NCBI GenBank assembly: GCA_029247265.1
Contig: JAQWLN010000155.1
Coordinates: forward strand, 1 to 40,165
Length of the DNA stretch: 40,165 bases
Direction of reading: 5' to 3'
Source: Fuerstiella sp.
GTDB lineage: Bacteria > Planctomycetota > Planctomycetia > Planctomycetales > Planctomycetaceae
The position numbers and the translations under genes were made by a program. Under the pieces are notes generated by a model. That model did no database searches. It saw only the letters and a list, made by a program, of their open reading frames with translations, and was not told the origin of the DNA. Of the stretch, positions 1 to 8,076 are shown piece by piece; position 1 is the stretch's first letter, and every line of letters begins with the position of its first letter.

Positions 1-1663
1 CGGACGCCAGATACAGACGTACGATCGGTGACTTTTCGTTCTTCGCCATCGTGACAAACATCGACAGAATGGATTCTTCGACCGGCGACCGTTTGACTTT
101 GCTGGCGTCCTGAAACGCGTTGGTCACACTGCCATCGCACAGGAATTGAATTGTCCAGCCGCGGACGTACTCGTCTTCGTGTCCCAGCAATTCCGTCAAC
201 CGGTTGGTGTTCAGTCCTCCCGTCACCTGCAGGGCCCACAGTGCGCGAAGTCGTTTTGGCGTGGTCTGAGCTCCCTGCAACAGAGCTTCCAGCTGAGAAT
301 GGACAAGTGCCGTGTTCAGCGAGCCATTGGCGGCACGCGACTGCAGCAGCGTGCGGGCGTGACGAACGTACCAGTCGTTGGTGTGTGTCTGCAGCTGAAC
401 AAGTTGAGCATCGGACATCGATCCCAGGTCTGGCCGTGCGAACGCTTTGGCGCCCTTCGGCATGATGCGATAGACACGGCCGCTGTTCGGAAAATTGACG
501 GCGTTGCCGCAAACGTCCGTGTCATGCCAGTCCAGAATGTAGACGCCGCCTTCCGGGCCGATCTCGACGCTGAATCCAACCCACGCCAGATCGTTCGTGG
601 GCATGAAGTCGTCACCATGTTTGCCAATAAAACTGGAACCATTCGGCACCATGACGTCGGTCAGAACGGCATGTTCATGGATATTGCACATGAACAGGCG
701 GTCGTGGTACTGCTTCGGAAAAGCATCCGCAAGATAGAAACGTGCGCCACCATGAGCCGACAGGTGGGTGTGATCTCGAATCGTCTTGATGTCGTCATAG
801 ATGTACGGATTCACGTGCGGGCGACTCTGTTTGTGATAAACACCACCCTGCACAACGTGAAACAAGTGCGGAATGACGCAGCACGTGGCGAATCCCTGGC
901 CACGATCGTCAAAATCGAAGCCCCAGGGGTTCGAAAGTCCGCGGGCGAAGATCTCGAATGTGCCGCGTGTCGGATGATATCTCCAGATGCCGCCATCGAT
1001 GAACTGGCGCGCGGCATCGTCGTCACCCGGCTTCCCCACTTGCGATTGAGTGAACACACCGTGACAGCCATACAGCCAGCCATCAGGTCCCCAGATGAAA
1101 CTGTTCAGCGTCTCGTGCCGATCATTGATGCCCCAGCCGTCCAGCAGAACCTGAGGAGGACCATCCGGCTTGTCGTCGCCGTCGGCATCAGGAATAAACG
1201 TCAGGTTGGGAGGCGAACCCACAAAGACTCCGCCGAACCCACAGGCCAGTCCCGAAGTGAACGTTAACTTGTCAGTAAATGTCTTCTTAGTGTCGAAGAC
1301 ACCATCACCGTTGGTGTCTTCCAGAATCTGAATACGGCTAACCTGGTCGTCCGTATGCTGCCGACGTGTCTGGTAGTTGAAATTCTCGGCAACCCACATT
1401 CGGCCCCGATGGTCAAAGCAGAAAGCAATGGGTTCTGCAATGTCCGGTTCAGACGCGAAGATTGAGACTTCGAATCCCTCGGGGATCGACATTTTTTCGA
1501 CCGCCTGGTCAGGCTTCAAAAACGGCGCACTGCTGGTCTTATGCTGTTTCTTCGGCAGTGTGTTCCGTGACTCCTGAGCCACTGCCGGTACAGCTGCACA
1601 CAGCGTCATCGCCAGGACGAGCATCATTTGACGTCCGCCTGCAGTCGTGAATCGTTCCCTCAC
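1..1663 (-). CDS. PVC-type membrane-bound dehydrogenase-domain protein, partial (C-terminus off window)
   Basis: The frame is open on the minus strand from a GTG at 1663 to the window edge, about 554 residues. I chose the GTG because it overlaps the stop of the upstream gene as GTGA (4 nt), which suggests translational coupling, and because it leads into a signal peptide (hydrophobic MMLVLAMTLCAAVPAVA). ATG codons at 1627 and 1624 are alternatives. The body is the propeller-like 'putative membrane-bound dehydrogenase' domain common in planctomycetes and Verrucomicrobia, seen in stretches such as GRMWVAENFNY, GPDGWLYGCHG and GLSNPWGFDFD. HEAT-like helices start near residue 430. Full-length relatives usually end in a CxxCH heme domain, which would lie beyond the edge. 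It is presumably exported and acts in periplasmic oxidation; the substrate is unknown. Confident in the family, not in the function. Confidence 0.85.
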   Translation of the reverse strand, partial: MRERFTTAGGRQMMLVLAMTLCAAVPAVAQESRNTLPKKQHKTSSAPFLKPDQAVEKMSIPEGFEVSIFASEPDIAEPIAFCFDHRGRMWVAENFNYQTRRQHTDDQVSRIQILEDTNGDGVFDTKKTFTDKLTFTSGLACGFGGVFVGSPPNLTFIPDADGDDKPDGPPQVLLDGWGINDRHETLNSFIWGPDGWLYGCHGVFTQSQVGKPGDDDAARQFIDGGIWRYHPTRGTFEIFARGLSNPWGFDFDDRGQGFATCCVIPHLFHVVQGGVYHKQSRPHVNPYIYDDIKTIRDHTHLSAHGGARFYLADAFPKQYHDRLFMCNIHEHAVLTDVMVPNGSSFIGKHGDDFMPTNDLAWVGFSVEIGPEGGVYILDWHDTDVCGNAVNFPNSGRVYRIMPKGAKAFARPDLGSMSDAQLVQLQTHTNDWYVRHARTLLQSRAANGSLNTALVHSQLEALLQGAQTTPKRLRALWALQVTGGLNTNRLTELLGHEDEYVRGWTIQFLCDGSVTNAFQDASKVKRSPVEESILSMFVTMAKNEKSPIVRLYLAS

Positions 1664-2850
1664 TTCGCCATCTCCACTTGTTCAGTTGTTCTCAGGTACT
1701 TGATCAGGTCTATCACTTCCTGACGCTGCATTTTTTCTAACTGTCCATCGGGCATCATCGATTTGGATGATATTTTTCGTTCTTCGATATCCTCTTTCGC
1801 GATCACCAGTCGTGGCTGTTCGACTGTTTTCAGGACGACGCGAGTTCCGTCTTCTTCAGCAATGACGCCGCTGACGACTCGGCCGTCCACCGTCACGATG
1901 GTGACCATTTTGTATCCGGTCGGAACGTCGTAACTGGGGTCGACGCTGTTCAGAAGGATATAGTCAAGATTGGCACGATTTGACCCCGTCAGATCCGGGC
2001 CGATCTTTCCTCCTTCTCCGTACAGGACATGGCAGGCCGCACACGTTTTCGTGAATACAGCTCGCCCCCGCGATGCGTCAGCATCTGCGATCTTCTCCGG
2101 AGTGACAATCTTTTTGTACCGTGCCAGCAACTTCTGTCGGTCCTGAGCAATCGGTCTGACTTCACCGAAAACACGCACAAAGCGATCTCCCAGAATCGCC
2201 TTCAATGAACGTGCCACGTGCGCGGGGATTTCCTCGCGGGAGACCGTCTGCGCCTCAACGGCAGAAAGAAGTGCCTCGGCGTATCGCTTGCGAGTCGCCA
2301 GGGTCTCAATCACTGCGCGCTTGAGTTCAGGACTCATTTTGGGGTAACGCCCCAACAGCACAGTGGGAGCGGACGCATTCTCCACCATCGCATATCCGCG
2401 GATCGCATCCAGTCGCAGTGCCGGATTGTCCAGCAGCGTTTCCAGCAACGCGGATGCTTCCTGGTTCTGATGAGTCAACAGTAAACGAAGCGACGTCCGC
2501 TGGGCATTCGGGTCGGCCGTGGGGTCCGTCAACATGACCAGAGCCAGCTCAGTGGCCTTGCGATCACCGAAAATCTGTGACAGCTGCGCCGACAGCTCCC
2601 GGACGTTGTTGTCCTTGCTTTTGGCAAGCTGCTGACTTAGCTTGCTCCAGCCCTGTGGCGCTTCAACATTGCGACGACCTTCCAACCCGGCCAGCATGCC
2701 GCGTAACAAAGCATGCCGGACCTTGACGTCGTCAAGCGAATTCAGAGTTTTGACCAACAGATCAAGGGACTCCGTTTCGTCATCTGCAGTGGCAATGCGA
2801 GGGCAACAGAGGAAAAGAAAGACAAAGCAGAGCTGTAAGAAACGCTTCAT
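1660..2850 (-). CDS. Exported HEAT-repeat protein with C-terminal c-type heme (CxxCH) domain
   Basis: The preferred start is the ATG at 2850, which gives an immediate signal peptide (MKRFLQLCFVFLFLCC). An in-frame ATG at 2892 would add 14 residues ahead of it. Residues 30-250 are helical, HEAT-like repeats. CAACH at about residues 270-274 binds heme c covalently, followed by a GPDLTG motif typical of the planctomycete 'putative heme-binding domain', and by a C-terminal segment rich in Val and Lys. At 396 aa it is a short stand-alone version of a domain more often fused behind the dehydrogenase domain. Its stop overlaps the start of the next gene by 4 nt, so the two are probably made together. 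It is likely a periplasmic electron carrier or partner of that protein. Confidence 0.85.
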   Translation of the reverse strand: MKRFLQLCFVFLFLCCPRIATADDETESLDLLVKTLNSLDDVKVRHALLRGMLAGLEGRRNVEAPQGWSKLSQQLAKSKDNNVRELSAQLSQIFGDRKATELALVMLTDPTADPNAQRTSLRLLLTHQNQEASALLETLLDNPALRLDAIRGYAMVENASAPTVLLGRYPKMSPELKRAVIETLATRKRYAEALLSAVEAQTVSREEIPAHVARSLKAILGDRFVRVFGEVRPIAQDRQKLLARYKKIVTPEKIADADASRGRAVFTKTCAACHVLYGEGGKIGPDLTGSNRANLDYILLNSVDPSYDVPTGYKMVTIVTVDGRVVSGVIAEEDGTRVVLKTVEQPRLVIAKEDIEERKISSKSMMPDGQLEKMQRQEVIDLIKYLRTTEQVEMAK

Positions 2851-3114
2851 GTCTGGACGATGGCAAGAGTATTCTGGGAACGAGATATTCATTGGTCTGT
2901 GTTGATTCTCTGCTCTTACAGGTCAGTTTTCAATCCACTGTGTATTGGATCCACATTTCGACGAACTCGCTGGAGGCGATCGCCGATGCGTTTCCCGTTT
3001 ACTGTCCGAGGAACGTTTAGTGCCGATCGACTCCTGCCTCTGCCCGAGAAGCGCACAATGAATTTTGGAAATTCGGTAGCTTTCAGGTTGATCCGCAACA
3101 GCTCCCCATCAGAC

Positions 3115-3126
3115 TGCACTAGTACA
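3115..3126. promoter_or_regulatory. Candidate operator for the GntR-family regulator
   Basis: TGCACTAGTACA is a 12-bp near-palindrome (one mismatched pair per arm). It lies 36 bp upstream of the GTG start of the GntR-type gene at 3162, in a position expected for autorepression. YtrA-type GntR repressors bind similar short dyads. Placement supports the call; binding is inferred. Confidence 0.35.
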
Positions 3127-3161
3127 GTAGAGCACCAATTCACAACGGGAGGCAGGAATTC

Positions 3162-3555
3162 GTGATTATTGACCCGAAGAGTACTACTCCCACCTATCGG
3201 CAAATCGTCGAGCAGGTTCATGAGGCGATCAACGCGGGTGTCTACAGACCGGGCGAGGCACTGCCATCGTTGCGAGCCCCGGCGGCCGAGATTCGTGTGA
3301 ATCCCAATACCGTGCAGCGTGCCTACGAAGAGCTCGATCGCGAGGAAACCGTCGAATCGCAGCGCGGACTGGGTGTCTTTGTTGTTGACCGCCGGAATTC
3401 GGCGGCAAAAAGCAAGGCAGAGAAAACGGTTGCGGCCGCATTGAATTGGGGGAGTCACGACTGGGTTGAAGTCGGATGTGTCTCCACTACGAATCCGTGA
3501 GCTGTTTGAATTGGCAATGAGTTCCGGACTTGTAAGTGCCAGGAGACAGAAATGA
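3162..3555 (+). pseudogene. YtrA-subfamily GntR regulator, frameshifted near the C-terminus
   Basis: GTG start at 3162 after a strong ribosome site (GGGAGGCAGG). Residues 1-75 form the GntR winged helix-turn-helix: PTYRQIVEQVHEAI, GEALPSLR and VNPNTVQRAYEEL. The frame as read stops at 3500 after 112 residues with a tail unlike the family. From 3451 the reading frame one base later encodes GVTTGLKSDVSPLRIREL and then FELAMSSGLVSARRQK, a typical YtrA-family tail, ending in a TGA at 3553 that overlaps the next ATG as ATGA. Removing one G from the five-G run at 3448-3452 joins the halves. Relatives repress an adjacent ABC transporter operon. It is a real one-base insertion or a sequencing error. 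Confidence 0.8.
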
Positions 3556-4490
3556 TTGACGGTTGCAACGCCATCGAAATCAGTGGACTAGTCAAGACAT
3601 TTGGAGAAACCAACGCCGTTGACGGCGTCGCGCTGTCCGTCCCTCGCGGCACAACATTGGGACTTCTCGGCCCGAATGGCGCCGGAAAAAGCACAACACT
3701 CAAGATGCTGATAGACATGTTAAGACCAACGGCAGGCACGGTGCAGGTTCTGGGAATGGAAATTCCTGCATTCGCTCCAAAGATCAAACAACGAGTCGGC
3801 TACGTACCTGAAGCACATCACATCTATCGCTGGATGACGGTCGGTGAGGTACTTGCGTTCTCACGCGCGATGTTCGACAGCTGGAATGATGAACTTTGCA
3901 ACGAGCTGCTGGACGTCTTTCAGCTTCCGAGCAATCGTAGTGTCAGGGCTCTGTCAAAGTGAATGCTGGCGAAGTTGTCGCTGTTGATTGCGCTGGCTCA
4001 TGAACCGGATCTGCTGGTGCTGGATGAGCCACTGTCAGGGCTCGATCCCATCGCCCGCGATGATTTCATCGATGGAGTCATGCGGGGAATCTGTCGCGAC
4101 GATCGTACTGTCATCTTTTCGTCTCATCTTTTCGTCTCATCAGATCGATGAAGTCAGTCGCCTGGCAGATTCCGTGGCGATCATGAGCGCCGGGCGAGTC
4201 CTGGTGCACTGCTCAATCGAAGAGCTGCTGGGGAATGCCAGACGAGTTCGTGCGGTATTGCATGATGGCCGATTGCCGGACGCAATGCCTGCCAACACGA
4301 TCTGGCAGCGTGTGAATCGTCGCGAGTGGCTGATGACGGTCCATCCGTTTTCGGAGGAAACGGTGGATCGGATCCGACAGGAAAACGCTGTCCTGCGAAT
4401 GGGCCATTCTGGGTGGAAGTCCGGGAGATCTCGTTAGGGGAGGAGCCGACCGGATCGTCATCTACAATCTCAGGCACAAGCAGTCACTGA
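3552..4490 (+). pseudogene. ABC transporter ATP-binding protein, inactivated by several lesions
   Basis: ATG at 3552 overlaps the regulator's restored stop. The Walker A motif is GPNGAGKST near residue 40. An in-frame TGA at 3960-3962 falls in the signature region, where relatives read SKGM; GGA to TGA is a single-base change. The frame continues with LLVLDEPLSGLDP (Walker B and D-loop). A 13-bp tandem duplication at 4111-4136 then shifts the frame. Deleting one copy restores SSHQIDEVSRLADSVAIMSAG (H-switch region, split here as SSHQIDEV and SRLADSVAIMSAG). Near 4407 a further shift is needed to read WVEVREISLGEE before a stop at 4488. No permease gene follows. The transporter cannot be made as a normal protein. 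Confidence 0.85.
4111..4136 (+). repeat. 13-bp tandem duplication in the ABC ATPase gene
   Basis: TCATCTTTTCGTC occurs twice head to tail (4111-4123 and 4124-4136), followed by the first four bases of a third copy. The unit length is not a multiple of three, so it shifts the frame. One copy alone gives the normal ATPase sequence, so the second copy is a recent duplication, probably by slippage. Confidence 0.95.
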
Positions 4491-5193
4491 TTTACTTTAA
4501 CAGAACTGTTGGTGGACATGTTGGCTGGCCTGACAGTTCCACCTGGGGAAGCTCCAAACTCGTGAGTTTTCCAATGGCAGATGTCGTCAAGCCGTTGCTG
4601 ATGCCCCGCGTTCCCGGAGCAAATCGATAGCTGAGGTTCGCCCCGTATCTGGCAACCGTCACAGTGAAAGACGGCCGCCGGTGACTGCACAGCAACTCGG
4701 TCATCGGCGGCCAAAATTGAATAGGCTTCACTCAGACATTTTGATGAACTGTCCCGACACCTTTCTTCCATCCTTCCAGCGAAGAAAGGTAATTGGCAAC
4801 AATGGTGGAAGCGAATGACTTTGATGACATGTGAGGACCTGCGACTGTTTTACTCCTCGAGTGTGCCTCTACGTCGGTGCTGGCAACCTGATGAGGCAAG
4901 AAACCAAGGCGATTGATACCACGAATCTATCCCCAGCGCCTGACATATGTCGGGCAAAATGTTTCCGATTATGAAATTTCACATGACACTTACTAGGTCG
5001 ACCTGCTTGACTGTGTGCGCCAAATAGGTTCCGGTATTGACATTGTCAAATTCTAATAAGAAAAGGTCTGAGTCGCGTATGGCAACTGCGAGGCTCGGCA
5101 TCGTCTCGGTGGATTCAGAAAACGATTCGATTCGACCGAAGCAGCATCCAGTTCCTGCACTCCCAAAGCATTCGAGAACAAAGAAACCACATA
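4491..5193. other. 703-bp stretch without a recognisable gene; two palindromes
   Basis: No frame gives a recognisable protein. The permease expected after the ABC gene is missing, so this may be eroded DNA. Two dyads stand out: GACATATGTC at 4942-4951 and TTGACATTGTCAA at 5037-5049 (6-bp arms around one base), followed by an A/T-rich TCTAATAAG. These lie 145-250 bp upstream of the DUF1080 gene and could belong to its promoter region. Confidence 0.5.
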
Positions 5194-6000
5194 ATGAAAT
5201 CACATTGCACCTGCACTGCGCTCCTGGCCACATTGCTGTCGGCCTGCCTTACAACCGCCGTCTCTGCGGAACAGCCAAATTCCCTTTCGGATCAGGAACA
5301 GAAGGACGGCTTCAAGCTGCTGTTTGACGGCGAAGGCCTTGATGGCTGGAAGCATTCCGGGAATTGGGTTGTCCAGGACGCTGCGATTACTCGCACTGGG
5401 AAGGGCGGGTCGCTGGTCTATAGAACTTCGCCGATCCCCGACGATTTCGAACTGCGTTTCCATTGGAAGGTGGCAAAGGGAAGTAACAGCGGGATCTACT
5501 ACCGGCCGGGTCAGTACGAATATCAGATCCTGGACAACACAGCCCACGCGGACGGTAAGAACCCACGTACCAGTGCCGCTTCACTCTACTTCTGCATGGC
5601 CCCCAGCCACGACGCAACGAATTCGGTTGGCGAATGGAATTCCGGAAAAGTGATCTGCAAGGGAACAGTTGTGCAGCACTGGCTCAACGGCAAAAAAGTA
5701 ATCAACCTGAACTATGCCGATGCCAAATGGGCATGGAACGTCGAATTACTTGGAGTACGTGGCGGTTACCTGGCCGAACGTGGAGCTCATCTTTCACTGC
5801 AGGATCATGGCGATCCGGTCTGGTACCGTGGAATCAAACTACGTGAACTGGATGCGAAGTACGAGCTCGATCATACACCGATCACACCTCAGAAAATTCC
5901 GGACGAAGTGTTGCAGGCTGAGAAGAAAAAATTAGACGGCATTGTGGCTCGCCGAAATAAGCAGGCGGCGAAAGCCAAACCGAAGAAACAGGAAAAGTAG
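5194..6000 (+). CDS. Exported DUF1080 (3-keto-disaccharide hydrolase-like) protein
   Basis: 268 residues with an N-terminal signal peptide (hydrophobic core around residues 8-22, cleavage near AVSA). One DUF1080 domain covers about residues 37-220: FKLLFDGEGLDGWKH opens it, then DFELRFHWKVAKGSNSGI and YRPGQYEYQILDN, and it closes with WYRGIKLREL. This concanavalin-like fold is very common in planctomycetes and is named for hydrolysis of 3-keto-sugars; the substrate here is unknown. The tail (residues 240-268) is strongly basic, rich in Lys and Ala. The next gene, 236 bp on, encodes an exported isomerase-like TIM barrel, a frequent partner in sugar breakdown. The domain call is firm, the catalytic role inferred. 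Confidence 0.88.
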   Translation: MKSHCTCTALLATLLSACLTTAVSAEQPNSLSDQEQKDGFKLLFDGEGLDGWKHSGNWVVQDAAITRTGKGGSLVYRTSPIPDDFELRFHWKVAKGSNSGIYYRPGQYEYQILDNTAHADGKNPRTSAASLYFCMAPSHDATNSVGEWNSGKVICKGTVVQHWLNGKKVINLNYADAKWAWNVELLGVRGGYLAERGAHLSLQDHGDPVWYRGIKLRELDAKYELDHTPITPQKIPDEVLQAEKKKLDGIVARRNKQAAKAKPKKQEK

Positions 6001-6058
6001 TTTCGTCACGGCGGACTGCACATTGTGACTGTCTGACGAGCGATTGATTGCGGGAACT

Positions 6059-6079
6059 CTTCGTGGCTTCGCCGCGAAG
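6059..6079 (+). terminator. Hairpin after the DUF1080 gene
   Basis: CTTCGTGGC and GCCGCGAAG form a 9-bp stem (one G-T pair) around a TTC loop, 59 bp after the stop. No T-run follows, so termination is only a possibility. Confidence 0.3.
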
Positions 6080-6236
6080 GGTACAGATTCAGATTAATTC
6101 ACGCAGATCAATGACTGCGACCATGCGATTCCGACGAACAGAGCTGAAGTCGCAGGTGGCCGGTTGTGGCTGCCACAGACGCTCCGTAGAATCCCTGTCT
6201 TAACATTTCTCGTACAGACACGATACGGAGCATCCG

Positions 6237-7085
6237 ATGACCTTGCAGACTCGACGTAATTTCCTGAAGACAGCTTCCCTGCTCACCGCCGGAGCTGCCT
6301 TTGGCACGCTGCCAGGCACCGCTCACGCGGCAGCAGCCAAACAGCCGAAGCTCGGAATTCAGCTCTATTCACTGCGTGGCTACAAACGCGACGAAGCGCT
6401 GCAGCATGCCAGTGACCTGGGCTTTGAGCAGGTGGAATTCTACAGCGGCATGCTGGCCACCAATGCGTCTGACGAGGAAATCGCAGCTACGAAAAAGAAG
6501 GTTGCCGATCTGGGCATGTCAATTTCCGCACATGGCGTCAACAGGCTGACCAAAGATGCGGCGGCGAATCGACAGATCTTTGAATTCGCCAGAAAACTTG
6601 GTGCTGCCAGCATCACTGCTGATCCTGACCTGGATGCCTTCGACAGCCTTGATGATCTGGTGAAGGAATTCGATATCCGGGTTGCGATTCACAACCACGG
6701 ACCTCGCCATCGTTACAACAAAGCCATCGATGTATTGCGAGTCATCGAAGGCCGCGACAAGCGAATCGGAGCCTGTGCCGATCTGGGCCACTACATCCGT
6801 TCCGGACAAAACGCGCCGGAAGTCATTCGCTTGCTGAAGGGACGGCTGTACGGAATTCACCTGAAGGATTTCGCCGAAATGAAAGACAAATCCGAGGGCG
6901 TGATCCTTGGTAAGGGGCACTTGAATCTGGAAGACGTGTTCTTCGAGCTGCAGTCCGCCGGCTTCCCGGCCAATGGAGCACTCTCACTGGAGTATGAAGA
7001 AAACCCGAAAAACCCCCTGGCTGATATTCGCGAATGTGTGACCGTGGCGAAAGCGGCCATGAAGACGGTCGCAAAGAGCCGCTGA
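6237..7085 (+). CDS. Tat-exported sugar phosphate isomerase/epimerase-like TIM barrel
   Basis: 282 residues. The N-terminus is a twin-arginine signal (TRRNFLKTASLLTAG, cleavage near AHA). The remainder is a xylose isomerase/AP endonuclease 2-type barrel: KLGIQLYSLRGY (strand 1), GFEQVEFYSG, VAIHNHGPRH, GACADLGHYIRSG, YGIHLKDF and ALSLEYEEN. The acidic and histidine residues in these strand ends are the usual divalent-metal ligands. Such proteins act on keto sugars or related compounds in planctomycete carbohydrate breakdown, fitting its DUF1080 neighbour. It meets the next gene (minus strand) tail to tail. Exact substrate unknown. Confidence 0.88.
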   Translation: MTLQTRRNFLKTASLLTAGAAFGTLPGTAHAAAAKQPKLGIQLYSLRGYKRDEALQHASDLGFEQVEFYSGMLATNASDEEIAATKKKVADLGMSISAHGVNRLTKDAAANRQIFEFARKLGAASITADPDLDAFDSLDDLVKEFDIRVAIHNHGPRHRYNKAIDVLRVIEGRDKRIGACADLGHYIRSGQNAPEVIRLLKGRLYGIHLKDFAEMKDKSEGVILGKGHLNLEDVFFELQSAGFPANGALSLEYEENPKNPLADIRECVTVAKAAMKTVAKSR

Positions 7086-7126
7086 CCCGCGCCGGATTCT
7101 TTGCCGCGCAATATATGCCATCGATG

Positions 7127-7162
7127 CCCTGATGTGACGCTCCGATGATCGTCGCATTAGGG
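7127..7162. terminator. Long hairpin between convergent genes, candidate bidirectional terminator
   Basis: CCCTGATGTGACG (7127-7139) pairs with CGTCGCATTAGGG (7150-7162) over 13 bp with two G-T pairs and a 10-nt loop. Flanking ATG and GGGGCAT sequence can extend the stem with a bulge. It sits between two genes that end towards each other. There is no T-run. Confidence 0.45.
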
Positions 7163-7200
7163 AGGGGCATACCGCTTGTTCGAATCAACAGCTGACGCGT

Positions 7201-8004
7201 CTATCGTGCTTTGCGTTTCTGAGCGAACAGCCATTTCAGGAAGATCGGTTCCGGATCACAGCGATCGCTGCTCACTTGAGTCGTGCCGTTGTCGCTGCCG
7301 GTGATCATTTTTTCCGCAACACCGTGACCGTCGCCCTTCCAGGTAGTCAGCTTTATATTGCCGCCGAGTTCCTTCAGTTCCGTAAACAGTTGCTGATCGC
7401 GTTCGATCGGGCAGACTTTGTCGTTGTCGCCGTGAAACGCCCAAATGGGCACGTCCTTGATGACTGACGCGGTGATAAATGGTTCGGTTCTGCGCAAGCC
7501 GCTTCCAGCCGAAGGCGCGGCTGCTGCGAAATAATCGGGGGCAATCTGAATCAGAATATATGATCCATGCCCGCCCATGGAATGCCCCATGATATAGAGT
7601 CTGTCCATGTCAACAGACGGAAGTTCGGCGATGATTTTTCTGATCTGCCGGAAGTGTTCCTTATCCCACAACCCGTCTGCCTGAGGCGCCAGCACATAGC
7701 AGGGGTAATCAGTGCGGTTCTTTTCTTCCGCCAGCTGTTTGTTCCAGCCCTTCAGCTGTTTCTTGTTGTCCGTCCCTTTGCCGCCACCGCCGTGCAGTGA
7801 AACAATCAGCGGATAACTGCTGTCGGCGTCATATCCCAATGGCTTCATCAGGCGACAGGGCATGCCGTCACTGGCCAGCGGTTCGTACAGATCGCTCCAT
7901 CGATCGGCCGTCTGGCGGTTTTTATCCTGAGCCTGAACGCCGGCAGGGTACATCAGGACCAGAACAGCCAACGTCAACCATCCGGATGCTTGCGGTGTTT
8001 TCAT
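7201..8004 (-). CDS. Exported alpha/beta hydrolase (esterase / prolyl oligopeptidase-like)
   Basis: 267 residues with a signal peptide ending near VQAQ. HGGGG at 71-75 is the oxyanion-hole motif. GHSMGG has the nucleophile Ser at about 142. FHGDNDKV near 190 supplies the acid region and GDGHGV near 230 the His, a complete triad in the expected order. The family is used by planctomycetes as secreted esterases or acyl hydrolases acting on polysaccharide side groups. It follows the DUF1552 gene on the same strand by 72 bp and is probably the last gene of that operon. Substrate unknown. Confidence 0.85.
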   Translation of the reverse strand: MKTPQASGWLTLAVLVLMYPAGVQAQDKNRQTADRWSDLYEPLASDGMPCRLMKPLGYDADSSYPLIVSLHGGGGKGTDNKKQLKGWNKQLAEEKNRTDYPCYVLAPQADGLWDKEHFRQIRKIIAELPSVDMDRLYIMGHSMGGHGSYILIQIAPDYFAAAAPSAGSGLRRTEPFITASVIKDVPIWAFHGDNDKVCPIERDQQLFTELKELGGNIKLTTWKGDGHGVAEKMITGSDNGTTQVSSDRCDPEPIFLKWLFAQKRKAR

Positions 8005-8076
8005 ATTTATGTCGTCCTGAACGTGATTTGAATGCTCTGCTGAAGTGCATGGAAACGCTGTCAGGCGAAGTTGGTG

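Noticed and set aside
146..1267. Long plus-strand open frame (373 codons)
   Set aside because: Lies antisense to the dehydrogenase-domain gene, whose minus-strand frame has a signal peptide and family motifs; the plus frame has none.
2916..3458. 180-codon minus-strand frame under the GntR gene
   Set aside because: Antisense shadow. The plus frame has a ribosome site and clear GntR motifs.
4484..4771. 95-codon minus-strand frame in the gap after the ABC gene
   Set aside because: No family resemblance, no ribosome site, in a stretch that looks eroded.
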